A stretch of DNA of 64,000 nt from Aureimonas sp. SA4125 (lineage in GTDB: Bacteria; Pseudomonadota; Alphaproteobacteria; Rhizobiales; Rhizobiaceae): assembly GCF_019973775.1 (NCBI RefSeq), contig NZ_AP025032.1:1798001-1862000 (forward strand). Reading direction: 5' to 3'. This document shows positions 33,856 through 45,476 of this stretch, in pieces; the stretch's first letter is position 1, and every line of letters starts with the position of its first letter. Both the position numbers and the translations under genes were made by a program. Below the pieces are notes generated by a model that was not told where the DNA came from, searched no databases, and saw nothing but the letters and a program-made list of their open reading frames with translations.

Positions 33856-34707
33856 TCAGCTTCGGCCCGCCGCTGCGTTGGCGAAGAACAACTGCTGTCC
33901 ATCGATCCTGTAGGCGTCGATCGCGGCCTGGCCCGTCGGCGAGACCAGCCAGTCGATGAAGGTCTGGCCGAGGTCGGCCTTCACATGGGGCTGCTTGGCC
34001 GGATTGACCAGCATGACGCCGTATTGGTTGAACAGCCTGCGGTCGCCCTCGACGACGATGCCGAGATCGCCTCGGTTCTTGAACGAGAGCCAGGTGCCGC
34101 GGTCGGACAGTGTGTAGGCACCCATGGCCCCGGCGGTGTTGAGGGCGGCGCCCATGCCCTGGCCGATCTCGCGGTACCAGTCTCCCCCGGCAGCGGCGAT
34201 GTCGATGCCGGCGGCCTTCCACAGGCCGAGTTCGGCCGAATGCGTGCCGGATTTGTCGCCGCGCGAGACGAAGGGCAGCGCCCTCGCCCGGATCTGCTCG
34301 AGCGCGGCGGCGATGTCCGCCATGCCGGCCACGCCGGCCGGATCCTTGGCGGGACCGACGAGGACGAAATCATTGTACATCACGTCGAAGCGCTTCACGC
34401 CGAAGCCGTCGGTGACGAACGTCTCTTCCTGCGCCTTGGCATGGACGAGAACGACGTCGGCGTCGCCGCGGCGCGCGGTTTCCAGCGCCTGTCCGGTGCC
34501 TTGCGCGATCACCTTCACGGTAATGCCGGTCTCTGCCTGGAAGAGCGGCAGGATATGGCCGAAGAGCCCGGAATCCTCGGTCGACGTGGTCGAGGCGACC
34601 ACGATCGAGCGATCTTCAGCCACGCTGGGCTGGAGGCCAAAAGGCAGCGACAGCGCGAGGGCCATGAGGGGCAGCAGCCAGCGACGGGACAGCGAGCGGG
34701 GGGGCAT
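33856..34707 (-). CDS. tupA: tungstate ABC transporter binding protein
   Basis: A 283-residue periplasmic protein. A signal peptide covers residues 1-30 (LLPLMALALSLPF). The mature N-terminus has VVASTTSTEDSGL, the TupA signature for high-affinity tungstate binding. SRGDKSGTHSAELG and GAYTLSDRGTWLSF are the other family blocks. It selects tungstate over molybdate in known homologues. It is third in the operon tupB-tupC-tupA-moeA-like-moeA/PBP, 17 bp after tupC. Confidence 0.9.
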   Translation of the reverse strand: MPPRSLSRRWLLPLMALALSLPFGLQPSVAEDRSIVVASTTSTEDSGLFGHILPLFQAETGITVKVIAQGTGQALETARRGDADVVLVHAKAQEETFVTDGFGVKRFDVMYNDFVLVGPAKDPAGVAGMADIAAALEQIRARALPFVSRGDKSGTHSAELGLWKAAGIDIAAAGGDWYREIGQGMGAALNTAGAMGAYTLSDRGTWLSFKNRGDLGIVVEGDRRLFNQYGVMLVNPAKQPHVKADLGQTFIDWLVSPTGQAAIDAYRIDGQQLFFANAAAGRS

Positions 34708-34724
34708 GACGGGGCTCCTGAAGA

Positions 34725-35465
34725 TCACGCGTCGAGCGGTGCATCGTACCAGAGATCGCCGCGCACGAAAGCGGCGGACGCCTGGGAACCCTGCGTATCG
34801 AAAAACTCCGCCACTGTCTTCTGCTCGCGCAGGCGCCCGCGATCGAGAAAGAGCACGTCGCCGGCCAGTCGCTTCACCTGGGCAAGGTCGTGCGAGGCCA
34901 TGACGACCTTGATGCCGGCCGCCGCGCTTTCCTGAACGATGGCTTCGACGATGCGGCTCGACGCCGGATCGAGATTGGATGTCGGCTCGTCGAGGAACAG
35001 GATTTCCGGATCGCGCGCCAGCGCCCTTGCCAGGGCCAGCCGCTGCTGTTCGCCACCCGACAGTGTCCGGGCGGACTGGCGTGACTGCCGCGTGAGGCCG
35101 ACGCGCTCGAGAAGTGCGCCGACGCGGTCCTGGCGCTTGCGCCCATCGATGCCGGCGTTTGCCAGCGCGTAGGCGATGTTGTCCGCGGCCGACCGGCGCA
35201 GCATCACCGGGCGCTGGAAGACGATGGCCTGCCTCGCCGCTGCCGGCTGGGGCCGTCCGCCCCACGATATCCGTCCGGCGGAAGGTCGCTCCAGCCCCAT
35301 GCAGAGGCGCAGAAGCAAGCTCTTGCCCGAGCCGTTCGGCCCGACCAGGAGGGTTGGCGGGCCCGGCCGGATCGTCAGGTCGACGTGATCGAGGACCGTC
35401 GTGTTTCCCGCCTGCAGGACGACGCCGTCGAGGACCAGCGGCAGGTTGCTCGGTTCAGTCACCAT
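34725..35465 (-). CDS. tupC: tungstate ABC transporter ATP-binding protein
   Basis: A 246-residue ATPase. Walker A is GPNGSGKSL, the Q-loop is IVFQRPVML, the signature is LSGGEQQRL, Walker B is ILFLDEPTSNLD, and the switch His is in ASHDLAQ. There is no C-terminal Mop domain, unlike ModC here. It is 7 bp downstream of tupB and 17 bp upstream of tupA. Confidence 0.9.
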   Translation of the reverse strand: MVTEPSNLPLVLDGVVLQAGNTTVLDHVDLTIRPGPPTLLVGPNGSGKSLLLRLCMGLERPSAGRISWGGRPQPAAARQAIVFQRPVMLRRSAADNIAYALANAGIDGRKRQDRVGALLERVGLTRQSRQSARTLSGGEQQRLALARALARDPEILFLDEPTSNLDPASSRIVEAIVQESAAAGIKVVMASHDLAQVKRLAGDVLFLDRGRLREQKTVAEFFDTQGSQASAAFVRGDLWYDAPLDA

Positions 35466-35472
35466 GCCGCCG

Positions 35473-36168
35473 TCATCCGGGAAACCGCTCCTTCGACCAT
35501 GCCGTCACGCTCCAGGCGAGGGCGTTGATGGCCAGGATGAGCGCGATGAGGATCATGCCGAGGCCCAGCGCCAAGCCGAGATCGCCCTTGGATGTCTCGA
35601 GTGCGATGGCCGTCGTCATGGTGCGGGTGAAGCCGTCGATGTTTCCGCCGACGATCATCACCGTGCCGACTTCCGCCGCAGCCCTGCCGAAACCGGCCAG
35701 CAAAGCGGTGAGGAGGCTGTAGCGGCTGTCGTACAGGAGTGTCGCGACGCGGCCGGTGGTCCCGACGTCCATCGCGTTCAACTCGTCGCGATATTCGCGC
35801 CAGAGATCCTCGATGGTCTGCCGCGTCAGCGCCGCTATGATGGGAAGGACCAGAAACGCCTGTGCGATGATCATGGCCGTCGGCGTGAACAGGATCCCGA
35901 AACTGCCGAGGGGACCCGATCGCGAGAGAAGCAGGTAGACCACGAGCCCGACCACCACGGGCGGCAGGCCCATGAAGCCGTTGAGGATGACGATCAGGAC
36001 CGTGCGGCCGGGAAACCGCGACAGCGCAAGGACGGCGCCGAGCGGCAGGCCGACGACGGCCGCGGCAAGCACCGCCGAAACGCTGACGACAAGCGACAGT
36101 CTGACGATCGACAGCAGCGCGGAGTCGCCGGAGGCGATCAGTCGCAGCGCTGCCTCAACTTCCTGCAT
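35473..36168 (-). CDS. tupB: tungstate ABC transporter permease
   Basis: A 231-residue membrane permease with about five membrane segments and the sequence RSGPLGSFGILFTPTAMIIAQ typical of TupB/WtpB-like permeases. FGRAAAEVGTVMIVGGNIDGF is the EAA-like region. It is the promoter-proximal gene of the tungstate operon. The promoter would lie in the 458-bp divergent gap to the universal stress protein gene. Confidence 0.9.
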   Translation of the reverse strand: MQEVEAALRLIASGDSALLSIVRLSLVVSVSAVLAAAVVGLPLGAVLALSRFPGRTVLIVILNGFMGLPPVVVGLVVYLLLSRSGPLGSFGILFTPTAMIIAQAFLVLPIIAALTRQTIEDLWREYRDELNAMDVGTTGRVATLLYDSRYSLLTALLAGFGRAAAEVGTVMIVGGNIDGFTRTMTTAIALETSKGDLGLALGLGMILIALILAINALAWSVTAWSKERFPG

Positions 36169-36626
36169 GATTTGCCCTTCCGCGACCGTATCGGCATTTC
36201 CCGGACAGGACCACCTTCTGCTCGGCAGTCCACTCGCCCCCTGATTGTCCCTTCGAGAGAGGCCGTCAAGGATTTCAGAGAGAACGGCCGTGGTGTCCGG
36301 CCGGGCGCGGTGACACCGCCGTCAGCGGGCGCTTCTACCTTGATGGGCGCCGCTGTGTCACGCTGGAGTGGGTGGGTCTGTCGGTAGATCGGGAGAGCCC
36401 GCCCTCTGCGCAACCGTCTCATCCGTTTCTGGAAAACCCGCAAGCGCTCGACGCGCGTCCCATGGACGGGACGGGCAGTGCTCCGGCTTCCACGGCGGGA
36501 CGTTTCGCGCCGACCGCGTTCGTGTCACAAATGATCCGGGCTTGATCCCGATCAAGGTGCGGTCCGGCGGCTGGGCGATACTCGGTGTCTGCGGGAGCTT
36601 TTCGTCCCCGACATGTGGAGGCGCAG
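36169..36626. other. divergent intergenic region tupB / universal stress protein
   Basis: A 458-bp gap without a supported gene. It must hold the promoter of the minus-strand tungstate operon and, on the plus side, the FixK-type box at 36542-36555. No palindrome resembling the modA Mo-boxes was seen near tupB, so tungstate uptake may be controlled differently from molybdate uptake. Overlapping ORFs through the gap lack coding character. Confidence 0.6.
36542..36555. promoter_or_regulatory. FixK/FNR box upstream of universal stress protein gene
   Basis: TTGATCCCGATCAA, an exact TTGAT-N4-ATCAA palindrome, 71 bp before the start at 36627. The same extended form TTGATCnnGATCAAGG occurs before ccoN and ccoG. 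It predicts activation under low oxygen by an FNR/FixK-type regulator, which is not encoded in the window. Confidence 0.8.
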
Positions 36627-37535
36627 ATGAACGGTGCAGCCGAGGCAAGACCAACGGGCGAGGAGACGCGGGCCCCGACAGGCGCGGCGCGCCATCCCGC
36701 ACCTGCCGAGCGCAGTTTTCGCGACCTTCTGGTGCATCTCGACGGATCCCCGCGCGACGCCCCCGTCATCGCGCTTGCGGACATGCTGGGAGTGATGGGA
36801 AATGCCCATGTCGCCGGCCTGTTGACCAACGAGATTCCGTTGGTCGGGCTCGGCGGCGGGGCGATCTCCGACGGCATTCCCGACGTCTGGATCCGCGAGG
36901 AGCACGAACTCGACCGCATCGAGCGTCAGGCCCGGGCGGCCATCGAAGCCATGCAGGCGAGCGCCGACCTCAGGCGGGTGGACGGCAGCCGCCGCGAACT
37001 GCTGTCCGTCGCCATTCCGTTGGCGCGGGTGGCCGATCTCTTCGTCATGGCCATGCCCTATGGCGACAGCGCTTTCCTGCCGGAAATGTTCGAGACGATC
37101 CTCTTCGACGCCGGCGTGCCGGTGCTGGCGGTTCCGCCGTCCCCTCCCGCGCCGCGGGCGCTCGAGACCATCGTCGTCGGCTGGCGCGACACGCGCGAAT
37201 CCGCCCATGCCGTCGCCGCGGCACTGCCGCTGCTGCAGCGGGCAAGGCGGGTCTACCTGACGATCGTCGCCGATACCGCCGGGGAGGATCTCAACGGAGC
37301 GCCCGCAACCGACATGGCGCGCCATCTCGACCGTCACGGCGTCAGCGTCGAGATCCGGCATCTTCCCAAGCAGGCGCGCCCCGCGGACGCGCTGATGGAA
37401 GAGGGTGCCAATGTCGGCGCCGGGCTCCTCGTCGTCGGCGGCTACAGCCGATCGCGCCTGCGCGAAAGGCTGCTGGGCGGGGTGACGCTGGATCTCTTGC
37501 AGAAGTGCCGCATCCCCCTGCTGATGGCGCACTGA
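36627..37535 (+). CDS. tandem-domain universal stress protein
   Basis: A 302-residue cytoplasmic protein with two UspA-like halves. Half 1 starts FRDLLVHLDGSPRD and half 2 starts LETIVVGWRDTRES. The nucleotide-loop form GGYSRSRLRERLLGG occurs near the C-terminus, followed by the final strand IPLLMAH. The ATG at 36627 follows GTGGAGG. A FixK box upstream implies induction at low oxygen, as for USPs in denitrifying and photosynthetic relatives. A small protein follows 20 bp downstream. Confidence 0.88.
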   Translation: MNGAAEARPTGEETRAPTGAARHPAPAERSFRDLLVHLDGSPRDAPVIALADMLGVMGNAHVAGLLTNEIPLVGLGGGAISDGIPDVWIREEHELDRIERQARAAIEAMQASADLRRVDGSRRELLSVAIPLARVADLFVMAMPYGDSAFLPEMFETILFDAGVPVLAVPPSPPAPRALETIVVGWRDTRESAHAVAAALPLLQRARRVYLTIVADTAGEDLNGAPATDMARHLDRHGVSVEIRHLPKQARPADALMEEGANVGAGLLVVGGYSRSRLRERLLGGVTLDLLQKCRIPLLMAH

Positions 37536-37555
37536 TCCACCGTAACGAGAGGAGA

Positions 37556-37795
37556 ATGGCAATGCATTCCAGCGAGCTGACTTTCGAGATCGAGCCGCGC
37601 GGCGACGCGTGGACAATCTCCTTCTGCCACGAGCAGAACGGCACGTTCATTCGCCGTGTCGACGCGATGCGGTCGGCGATCGGCGAGGCCGACAGGATCT
37701 ACCGGCTCGGCCACTCCGTCAGGATCGTCGTCGACCGCCCGCTGCGCATGGGTGAAAAGCTGCCGAGGCGCGTTCTCCATCCGCATTACGCGTAG
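37556..37795 (+). CDS. small conserved-looking protein downstream of the USP
   Basis: A 79-residue soluble protein with no motif I can assign. The sequence is mixed alpha/beta in appearance (TFEIEPRGDAWTISFCHEQ, then RIYRLGHSVRIVVDRPL). It starts at 37556 (ATG behind GAGAGGAGA), only 20 bp after the USP gene, and is probably in the same FixK-controlled transcript. No function is proposed. Confidence 0.65.
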   Translation: MAMHSSELTFEIEPRGDAWTISFCHEQNGTFIRRVDAMRSAIGEADRIYRLGHSVRIVVDRPLRMGEKLPRRVLHPHYA

Positions 37796-37957
37796 CCATG
37801 GCCCGCCCATTTGTCTCTCCGCCAGGGCCAAACCACGCGCCGAATTAGCGACCTCTTAAGGATAATGTGTCACTTTCAGACAATATAACCGAAAGTCTAA
37901 GCCTCGCTGACGGATACTAAAGTTTGTAACGTCATGCTTATATATTGGGTGGATTGA

Positions 37958-39562
37958 GTGGATACTATCGACATCAATGCTCTGCGCGATCGGCTCGAAT
38001 TTTTGGGGATCGACGCGGAAGCCCGCAACCACTTGCGGGAATTGCAGCCGACGATCGAGGGCAGCATCGGTGAGGCGCTGGACGGCTTCTACGGGAAGGT
38101 GCGCAGCAATGCCCATACCAGGAAGTTCTTCTCCGACGACAAGCACATCGCCGCGGCCAAGGGGCGGCAGGAGAAACATTGGGGCGTCATCGGCGGCGCG
38201 GATTTCGACGCCTCCTATGTCGCAGGCGTCTCGACGGTTGGCAAGGTGCACGCGCGCCTCGGTCTCGAGCCGCGCTGGTACATCGGCGGCTATGCCCTCA
38301 TTCTCGAGAGCCTGATCGGTTCGATCATGGCAAAGCACTGGCCGTCGCGCTTCGGTCGCAGCAAGTCGGACAAGCTCGCCGCCCAGATCGGTGTCGTGGT
38401 GAAGGCGGCGCTGCTCGACATGGATTATGCGATCTCCGTCTACCTCGAAACCCTCGCCACGGAGCGCAGGCTCGTCGAGGAGGCCAAGCAGAAGGCCGAT
38501 GCGGAAGTGAAGCTGGCCGTGCAGGCTTTTGGCGAGGCCTTCAAGCAGCTGAAGGCCGGCAACATGGATTTCCGCGTCTCCTCGGCCCTGCCTCGCGACT
38601 TCCAGGCCATGGCAGAGGACTACAACGACTCGGTCTCGGAACTGGACAGCACGATCGGTTCGGTGGTGACGTCGATCCATTCGCTGCGAACCGGACTCGC
38701 AGAAATCTCCATCGCCTCCAACGATCTGGCGCAGCGCACCGAACAGCAGGCCGCGAGTCTGGAGCAGACGGTCGCGGCGCTGTCCGACGTGACCGGCGCG
38801 GTGAAGAACACCGCCGACAGCGCCGGCCGGGCACAGGAGACGGCGACGGTGACGCAGAACGACGCGGAACGCGGCGGCCAGATCGTCGGGCGGGCGGTTC
38901 TCGCCATGGCGGCCATCGAGGAGTCGTCCGGCAAGATCGGCAAGATCATCGGCGTCATCGACGAGATCGCGTTCCAGACCAATCTGCTGGCGCTGAACGC
39001 AGGTGTCGAGGCGGCGCGCGCCGGCGAGGCGGGTAGGGGTTTTGCCGTCGTCGCGCAGGAAGTCCGCGGCCTTGCCCAGCGTTCGGCGGAAGCGGCCAAG
39101 GAGATCAAGGACCTGATCTCGGCATCGTCCGACCAGGTGCGTCAGGGCGTCGAGCTCGTGACGGCCTCGGGAAAGTCGCTGGACGAGATCGTCGGAAAGG
39201 TCGGCCAGATGTCGACCGTCGTCGCCGAGATCGCCCGAAGCGCCAAGGAACAGTCGGTCAGCCTGCGCGAAGTCTCCGGTGCCGCCGACCAGATGGACAA
39301 GGTCACCCAGCAGAACGCCGCCATGGTCGAGGAGACGACCGCCGCGGCGCAGACGCTGACGACGGACACCGAATCCCTGTCCGATCTCGTGAACCGTTTC
39401 CGGACCTCGACGGGCGACGCGCGCAGCCGGCCGGCCGGTCGCGTTCCGTCTCGGCCGACCGCAAGCGGAACGCCGCGGCCGGTGGTGCAGATGCGCCAGA
39501 CCGGCGGCGGCGGCGGCGGCGCCGCGCCGAAGCGCGCACCGTCGGAGTGGCAAGAGTTCTGA
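37958..39562 (+). CDS. globin-coupled methyl-accepting chemotaxis protein
   Basis: A 534-residue soluble chemoreceptor. The N-terminal protoglobin sensor (residues about 10-170) has a candidate proximal heme ligand His98 in [18 protein letters not shown]-like linker follows, then an MCP signalling domain with the hairpin tip [20 protein letters not shown]. No membrane segment is present, as in HemAT-type aerotaxis receptors. It senses oxygen (or another diatomic gas). The start is a GTG at 37958. The 162-bp gap upstream is AT-rich and probably holds its promoter. A strong terminator follows. Confidence 0.9.
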   Translation: MDTIDINALRDRLEFLGIDAEARNHLRELQPTIEGSIGEALDGFYGKVRSNAHTRKFFSDDKHIAAAKGRQEKHWGVIGGADFDASYVAGVSTVGKVHARLGLEPRWYIGGYALILESLIGSIMAKHWPSRFGRSKSDKLAAQIGVVVKAALLDMDYAISVYLETLATERRLVEEAKQKADAEVKLAVQAFGEAFKQLKAGNMDFRVSSALPRDFQAMAEDYNDSVSELDSTIGSVVTSIHSLRTGLAEISIASNDLAQRTEQQAASLEQTVAALSDVTGAVKNTADSAGRAQETATVTQNDAERGGQIVGRAVLAMAAIEESSGKIGKIIGVIDEIAFQTNLLALNAGVEAARAGEAGRGFAVVAQEVRGLAQRSAEAAKEIKDLISASSDQVRQGVELVTASGKSLDEIVGKVGQMSTVVAEIARSAKEQSVSLREVSGAADQMDKVTQQNAAMVEETTAAAQTLTTDTESLSDLVNRFRTSTGDARSRPAGRVPSRPTASGTPRPVVQMRQTGGGGGGAAPKRAPSEWQEF

Positions 39563-39601
39563 TCCGAGTTTTCGGACCTCATCTGCCGGTGGAAGATCTT
39601 T

Positions 39602-39633
39602 GGACGGGCCGGCAGGAGACTGCCGGCCCGTCC
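39602..39633 (+). terminator. perfect hairpin after globin-coupled chemoreceptor
   Basis: GGACGGGCCGGCAG (39602-39615) pairs exactly with CTGCCGGCCCGTCC (39620-39633) across a GAGA tetraloop. The stem is 14 bp and starts 39 bp after the chemoreceptor stop. There is no long T-run (TCCACGTTCT follows). It is the strongest hairpin found in the window. Confidence 0.8.
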
Positions 39634-39676
39634 ACGTTCTGGTAGCCTTGCTCCCGACGCCGACGAGGAGCCGCCG

Positions 39677-40582
39677 ATGACCGCGAGCCAGCCGACCGAG
39701 AGGGAAATCCTGGCCTTCCAGGCGATCTGCGACGGTTTCTATCCGCCGAATGCCGTCGCTGCTGCGATCGCTCAGCAGCGAACCTGGTATGACGCGCTGT
39801 GCAGAAAGTTCGACTCGCCCCATCCCGCCGGCGTCTCGGCGGTCGACCGGGTGCTGGCCGGCATCGGCGTGCGCCACTACCGGCCCTCGTGCGACGCGGT
39901 GGGGGCGACCGTCCTCTGCCTCCATGGCGGAGGCTTCGTCGTCGGCTCGCTGGAGAGCCACGATGCGATCTGTGCCGAGCTCGCCGGTGCGGCAGCGGCA
40001 GAACTCGTCGCCGTCGATTACCGACTGGCACCCGAGCACCTTCATCCCGCCGCCTCAAACGACGGCATGGCGGTGCTGCGCGCGCTTCTCGGCGAGGGAC
40101 GGCGCATCGTCCTCGCCGGCGACAGTGCCGGCGGCAACCTCGCCGCGGGGCTCGCTTTGCGCGCCCGCGACGAGGGCCTTTCGGGGGTGGTCGGGCTGGT
40201 ATTGATCTATCCCGGTCTCGGCGGCGACCTCGTCAGCGGCTCCTATGCCGAGATGGCGGAGGCCCCAGGCCTGTCGACGTCGGACGTCGCCTATTACCGC
40301 GCGCTGTATGGCGCGGCGGAGGACGACCCGGTCGCCCATCCGCTGCGCGCGGAAAGCCTTGCCAGACTGCCGCCGGCCTATGTCACGGTCGCCCGCTTCG
40401 ATCCGCTGCGCGACGACGGTCGCCGCTTTGCCGCGCGGCTGGTCGAGGCCGGGGTCGATGTCACGTTTCGAGAGGAGCCCGAGATGGTGCATGCCTGGCT
40501 GAGGGCCCGGCATATGAGCCCCGGCGCGCGCGCCGGGTTCCGGGCGCTGGCGGAAGGTCTCGCCGTGCTGGTCCGCCGATAG
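39677..40582 (+). CDS. alpha/beta hydrolase, hormone-sensitive-lipase type
   Basis: A 301-residue esterase of the HSL family (family IV). The oxyanion motif HGGGF and nucleophile elbow GDSAGGNL are present. DPLRDDG and the His in EMVHAWL are the likely acid and base. It is cytoplasmic with no leader, and hydrolyses short-chain esters in known relatives. RBS GAGGAGCCGCCG precedes the ATG. It converges with the CocE-type hydrolase. Confidence 0.88.
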   Translation: MTASQPTEREILAFQAICDGFYPPNAVAAAIAQQRTWYDALCRKFDSPHPAGVSAVDRVLAGIGVRHYRPSCDAVGATVLCLHGGGFVVGSLESHDAICAELAGAAAAELVAVDYRLAPEHLHPAASNDGMAVLRALLGEGRRIVLAGDSAGGNLAAGLALRARDEGLSGVVGLVLIYPGLGGDLVSGSYAEMAEAPGLSTSDVAYYRALYGAAEDDPVAHPLRAESLARLPPAYVTVARFDPLRDDGRRFAARLVEAGVDVTFREEPEMVHAWLRARHMSPGARAGFRALAEGLAVLVRR

Positions 40583-40721
40583 GGCGGGGAGTCCGGTCAG
40601 TCGCAGGCCCTCGCCGCGCTGCCGTATCGCCGCGCATGAATCCACCGGCGGCAACTGGCGGGCCGACGCAGCCATGAGCCTGTGCCACGGAACGAGGCGC
40701 ACCGCGGCCGCGCCGTCCCCG

Positions 40722-42707
40722 TTACATGAAATCGCGCGCGATGCTGCGTTCCCAGGTCTTGCGATGGACCTCCGTCTCCGCCTCGAAGGCGATGGCCTCG
40801 GCCGAGATCAGCCAGTGCGTCGCCGTGCAGGCGATGCGCGCCACGGTTCGCGTCGACGTCGCCCAGCCCTCGCGGACCATCTCGGTCGTCCAGCGCGATT
40901 CGCCGGTCATCGACAGCGGGTCGTCCGGCGCGATGGTCCAGGTCTCGTCCCGGACCTGCCGCGTGGAGAGGCCGGTGTCCGGATGCTCGAACAGGCCGGT
41001 ATCCTCCAGGATGTGATACCGCGTCACGCCTTCCTGCAGGTCACGCTCGACCGTCCGTTTCGTCGCGGAGGGTGCATGCTCGACATAGGTCGGCAGCGGG
41101 TTCGGGTTCGCCGGCTCCGGAAGATCGATCGTCCCGGCGTCGCCGAGAAGCGGCAGCGACAAAGCAAGGCTTCCGCCGTCGATGGTCACGCCGCCGCCTG
41201 AGGGGGCCGGCAGCACGATCGGCCAATAGGCGGTCGACAGTGACAGGCGCAGGCGGTGACCCGGTCGGAAACGGTATCCGCAGGCATCGAGATCGATCTG
41301 CACCGGGACCGGCTTGCCCGGTTCCAGCGCCTCGGGCGCGGCATTGCCACCGCGATGCGCGAGGTTCAGGACGCCGAAAGCGACGCGTGTGGCCATGCCG
41401 TCCGGATGGACGTCGACGAGCCGCGCGATGAGATTGCCGGATGCCGTTTCTGGCGTCAGCACGAGGGAAAGGCGGGGTTGGCCGAGGATCTCGATCGCGT
41501 CGGGGAGGATCGGCGCTTCGAACACCAGCGAGCCCGCATCGTCCAGCCGCTGGTCGCCGGCCATCTCCGCGTCCGGCTTCAGGGTGAAATACTCGCCGGC
41601 CATGGTGCCGGTATCGGCCGGAGACTTCAGGTAGAGAAATTCTCCGGCGTCTTCGGATGCGGCGGGCGACAACGTCCGTCCTGCTCCGCCGCGCAGCACG
41701 AGCATCTCGGGTGCCGACCATGTGTCGACGGCGACCCAGCGGCCGGGGTCTTCGGCGCGGCGCTTCGCGGGGCGGGGGCCGTCGAGGATATAGGCGCGCA
41801 CCTGCGGCAGCACTTCGGCCCCGTTCGGCACGTCCTTCAGCCAGCGGTCCCACCAGAGAATCGCCTCGCCCAGAAAATCCATCCGCGGCTTCGGCCAGGC
41901 GAAGTGCGGATACTTGTGCACCCAGGGACCGACGAGGGTTTTCGCCTTTGGGCCAAGGCCCTCGATCGCCTTGAAAGGCGTATTGCGGTAGCCATCGGCC
42001 CAGCCGGCGATGACCAGCGCCGGGACGGGAAAACCGCCAAAATCTTCGCAGATCGAGCCGTGCCGCCAGAAGTCGTCGCGACGTTGATGCTCCAGCCATT
42101 CTTCCAGCATGAAGGGCTCGCCCTCCAGACGCTCCAGCCACATCGCCTTCCAGGCATCGCCGACTATCGCGGGGTCAGGCGCGCGCGACTGGTAAGCCAG
42201 CATGTTCGACGCCCAGGAGAGATTGGCCGAGAGGTGGCAGCCGTTCTTGTAGTGGATGTCGTCGTTGTAGCGGTCGACGGTCGAGGCGAGCGAGATCACC
42301 GCCTTCAGCGCCGAATGCTTCAGGGCCGCCACCTGCAGGCAGTTGAAGCCGCCCCAGGAGATGCCCATCATGCCGACAGCGCCCGACGACCAGGGCTGGG
42401 CGACGATCCAGTCGATCACCTCCAGCGCGTCTGACAGTTCCCGCGGCGTGTACTCGCCGTCGATCACCCCCTCGGATTCACCCGACCCGCGGATATCGAC
42501 GCGCACGCCGGCATAGCCGGCATCGGCGAACGAGGGATAGGTCGCCTCGTCCCGTGGGCTCGTTCCGTCGCGTTTGCGATAGGGCAGGAATTCGAGGATC
42601 GCCGGCACCGGCTCGTGCACGGCGCCGTCCGGCATCCAGAGGCGGGCGGCGAGGCGCGTGCCGTCGGCAAGCGTGATCCAGGTGTTCTCGATGACGGTAT
42701 GGGACAT
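40722..42707 (-). CDS. CocE/NonD-family hydrolase
   Basis: A 661-residue X-Pro dipeptidyl-peptidase or cocaine-esterase-like hydrolase. The alpha/beta core (residues about 20-300) has the nucleophile motif GISWGGF and the cap typical of CocE. A C-terminal jelly-roll domain follows (DLDACGYRFRPGHRLRLSLS). No leader is visible from the chosen start at 42707 (MSHTVIEN). A longer in-frame extension upstream is low-complexity. The substrate is unknown. Confidence 0.87.
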   Translation of the reverse strand: MSHTVIENTWITLADGTRLAARLWMPDGAVHEPVPAILEFLPYRKRDGTSPRDEATYPSFADAGYAGVRVDIRGSGESEGVIDGEYTPRELSDALEVIDWIVAQPWSSGAVGMMGISWGGFNCLQVAALKHSALKAVISLASTVDRYNDDIHYKNGCHLSANLSWASNMLAYQSRAPDPAIVGDAWKAMWLERLEGEPFMLEEWLEHQRRDDFWRHGSICEDFGGFPVPALVIAGWADGYRNTPFKAIEGLGPKAKTLVGPWVHKYPHFAWPKPRMDFLGEAILWWDRWLKDVPNGAEVLPQVRAYILDGPRPAKRRAEDPGRWVAVDTWSAPEMLVLRGGAGRTLSPAASEDAGEFLYLKSPADTGTMAGEYFTLKPDAEMAGDQRLDDAGSLVFEAPILPDAIEILGQPRLSLVLTPETASGNLIARLVDVHPDGMATRVAFGVLNLAHRGGNAAPEALEPGKPVPVQIDLDACGYRFRPGHRLRLSLSTAYWPIVLPAPSGGGVTIDGGSLALSLPLLGDAGTIDLPEPANPNPLPTYVEHAPSATKRTVERDLQEGVTRYHILEDTGLFEHPDTGLSTRQVRDETWTIAPDDPLSMTGESRWTTEMVREGWATSTRTVARIACTATHWLISAEAIAFEAETEVHRKTWERSIARDFM

Positions 42708-44828
<2,121 letters not shown>

Positions 44829-44936
44829 CAATTTCGTTGAAAATTGCCTGGTACGATAACCACACCACGGCGCAAGATATATCTCTACATCACCCATAGT
44901 GTCAGGCGACCCGACAGTCAGATGGTAAGAAGTTCT

Positions 44937-45431
44937 ATGCTGGACATGGATTCCGCTCAGGAAACACTGAGGATCAGACGTCTTCACGACATCGGCATTC
45001 TCGATACCGAAAACGACGACGTTTTTCGCGGATTTGCCGAACAGGCCTTGGCGTCACTCCCGGGGACCTGCATCGCCGCGGTGACTCTCATCGATACCGA
45101 TCGTCAGTGGTTCAAGACGATTGTCGGCCTGGATGTGAAGGAAACGGCACGCAGCCACTCGTTCTGCACCCACACGATTCAATCGTCGGGCACGATGGTG
45201 GTGGAAGACGCCACGAGGGATGAGCGCTTCGCCAGCAATCCCTTCGTCACCTCCGCCCCCGACATTCGCTTCTATGCCGGCGTCAAGCTCACGAGCGGTA
45301 TCGGCGCGCTCTGCGTGTTGGGCAAAAAGCCCCGCCGGGTGACGGATGACGAGCTCTCCAAGCTGAAAAAGCTGGCGCAGTTCGTCGACATCCAGATGCT
45401 CGCCCACGGAACGCTCTTCAATCTGAAGTGA
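44937..45431 (+). CDS. GAF domain-containing protein
   Basis: A 164-residue small GAF protein. The IRRLHDIGILDTEND and HSFCTHTI / RFYAGVKL blocks match the GAF group that often precedes sensory kinases. No output domain is present. The ATG at 44937 has GTAAGAAG upstream, with an alternative in-frame start at 44922. Located 108 bp after the PAS chemoreceptor on the same strand, it may act with it. The ligand is unknown. Confidence 0.8.
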   Translation: MLDMDSAQETLRIRRLHDIGILDTENDDVFRGFAEQALASLPGTCIAAVTLIDTDRQWFKTIVGLDVKETARSHSFCTHTIQSSGTMVVEDATRDERFASNPFVTSAPDIRFYAGVKLTSGIGALCVLGKKPRRVTDDELSKLKKLAQFVDIQMLAHGTLFNLK

Positions 45432-45476
45432 GACGTTTCTGGGCGCCTTCGACGGCGATGGTGCTGGAGGGCGGGC

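Noticed and set aside
37918..37944. Possible sigma-28 flagellar promoter before the globin-coupled receptor
   Set aside because: TAAAGTTT matches the -35 consensus, but the -10 region (CTTATATA at the expected distance) does not match GCCGATAA, so the match is too weak to call.
37856..40045. Minus-strand ORF of 729 codons
   Set aside because: It lies antisense to the globin-coupled receptor and the HSL-type hydrolase, both with clear domains. Its translation is low-complexity and Arg/Gly-rich, as expected for a GC-rich shadow frame.
44829..44846. Possible terminator after the PAS chemoreceptor
   Set aside because: CAATTT and AAATTG form only a 6-bp AT-rich stem with no T-run, too weak to call.
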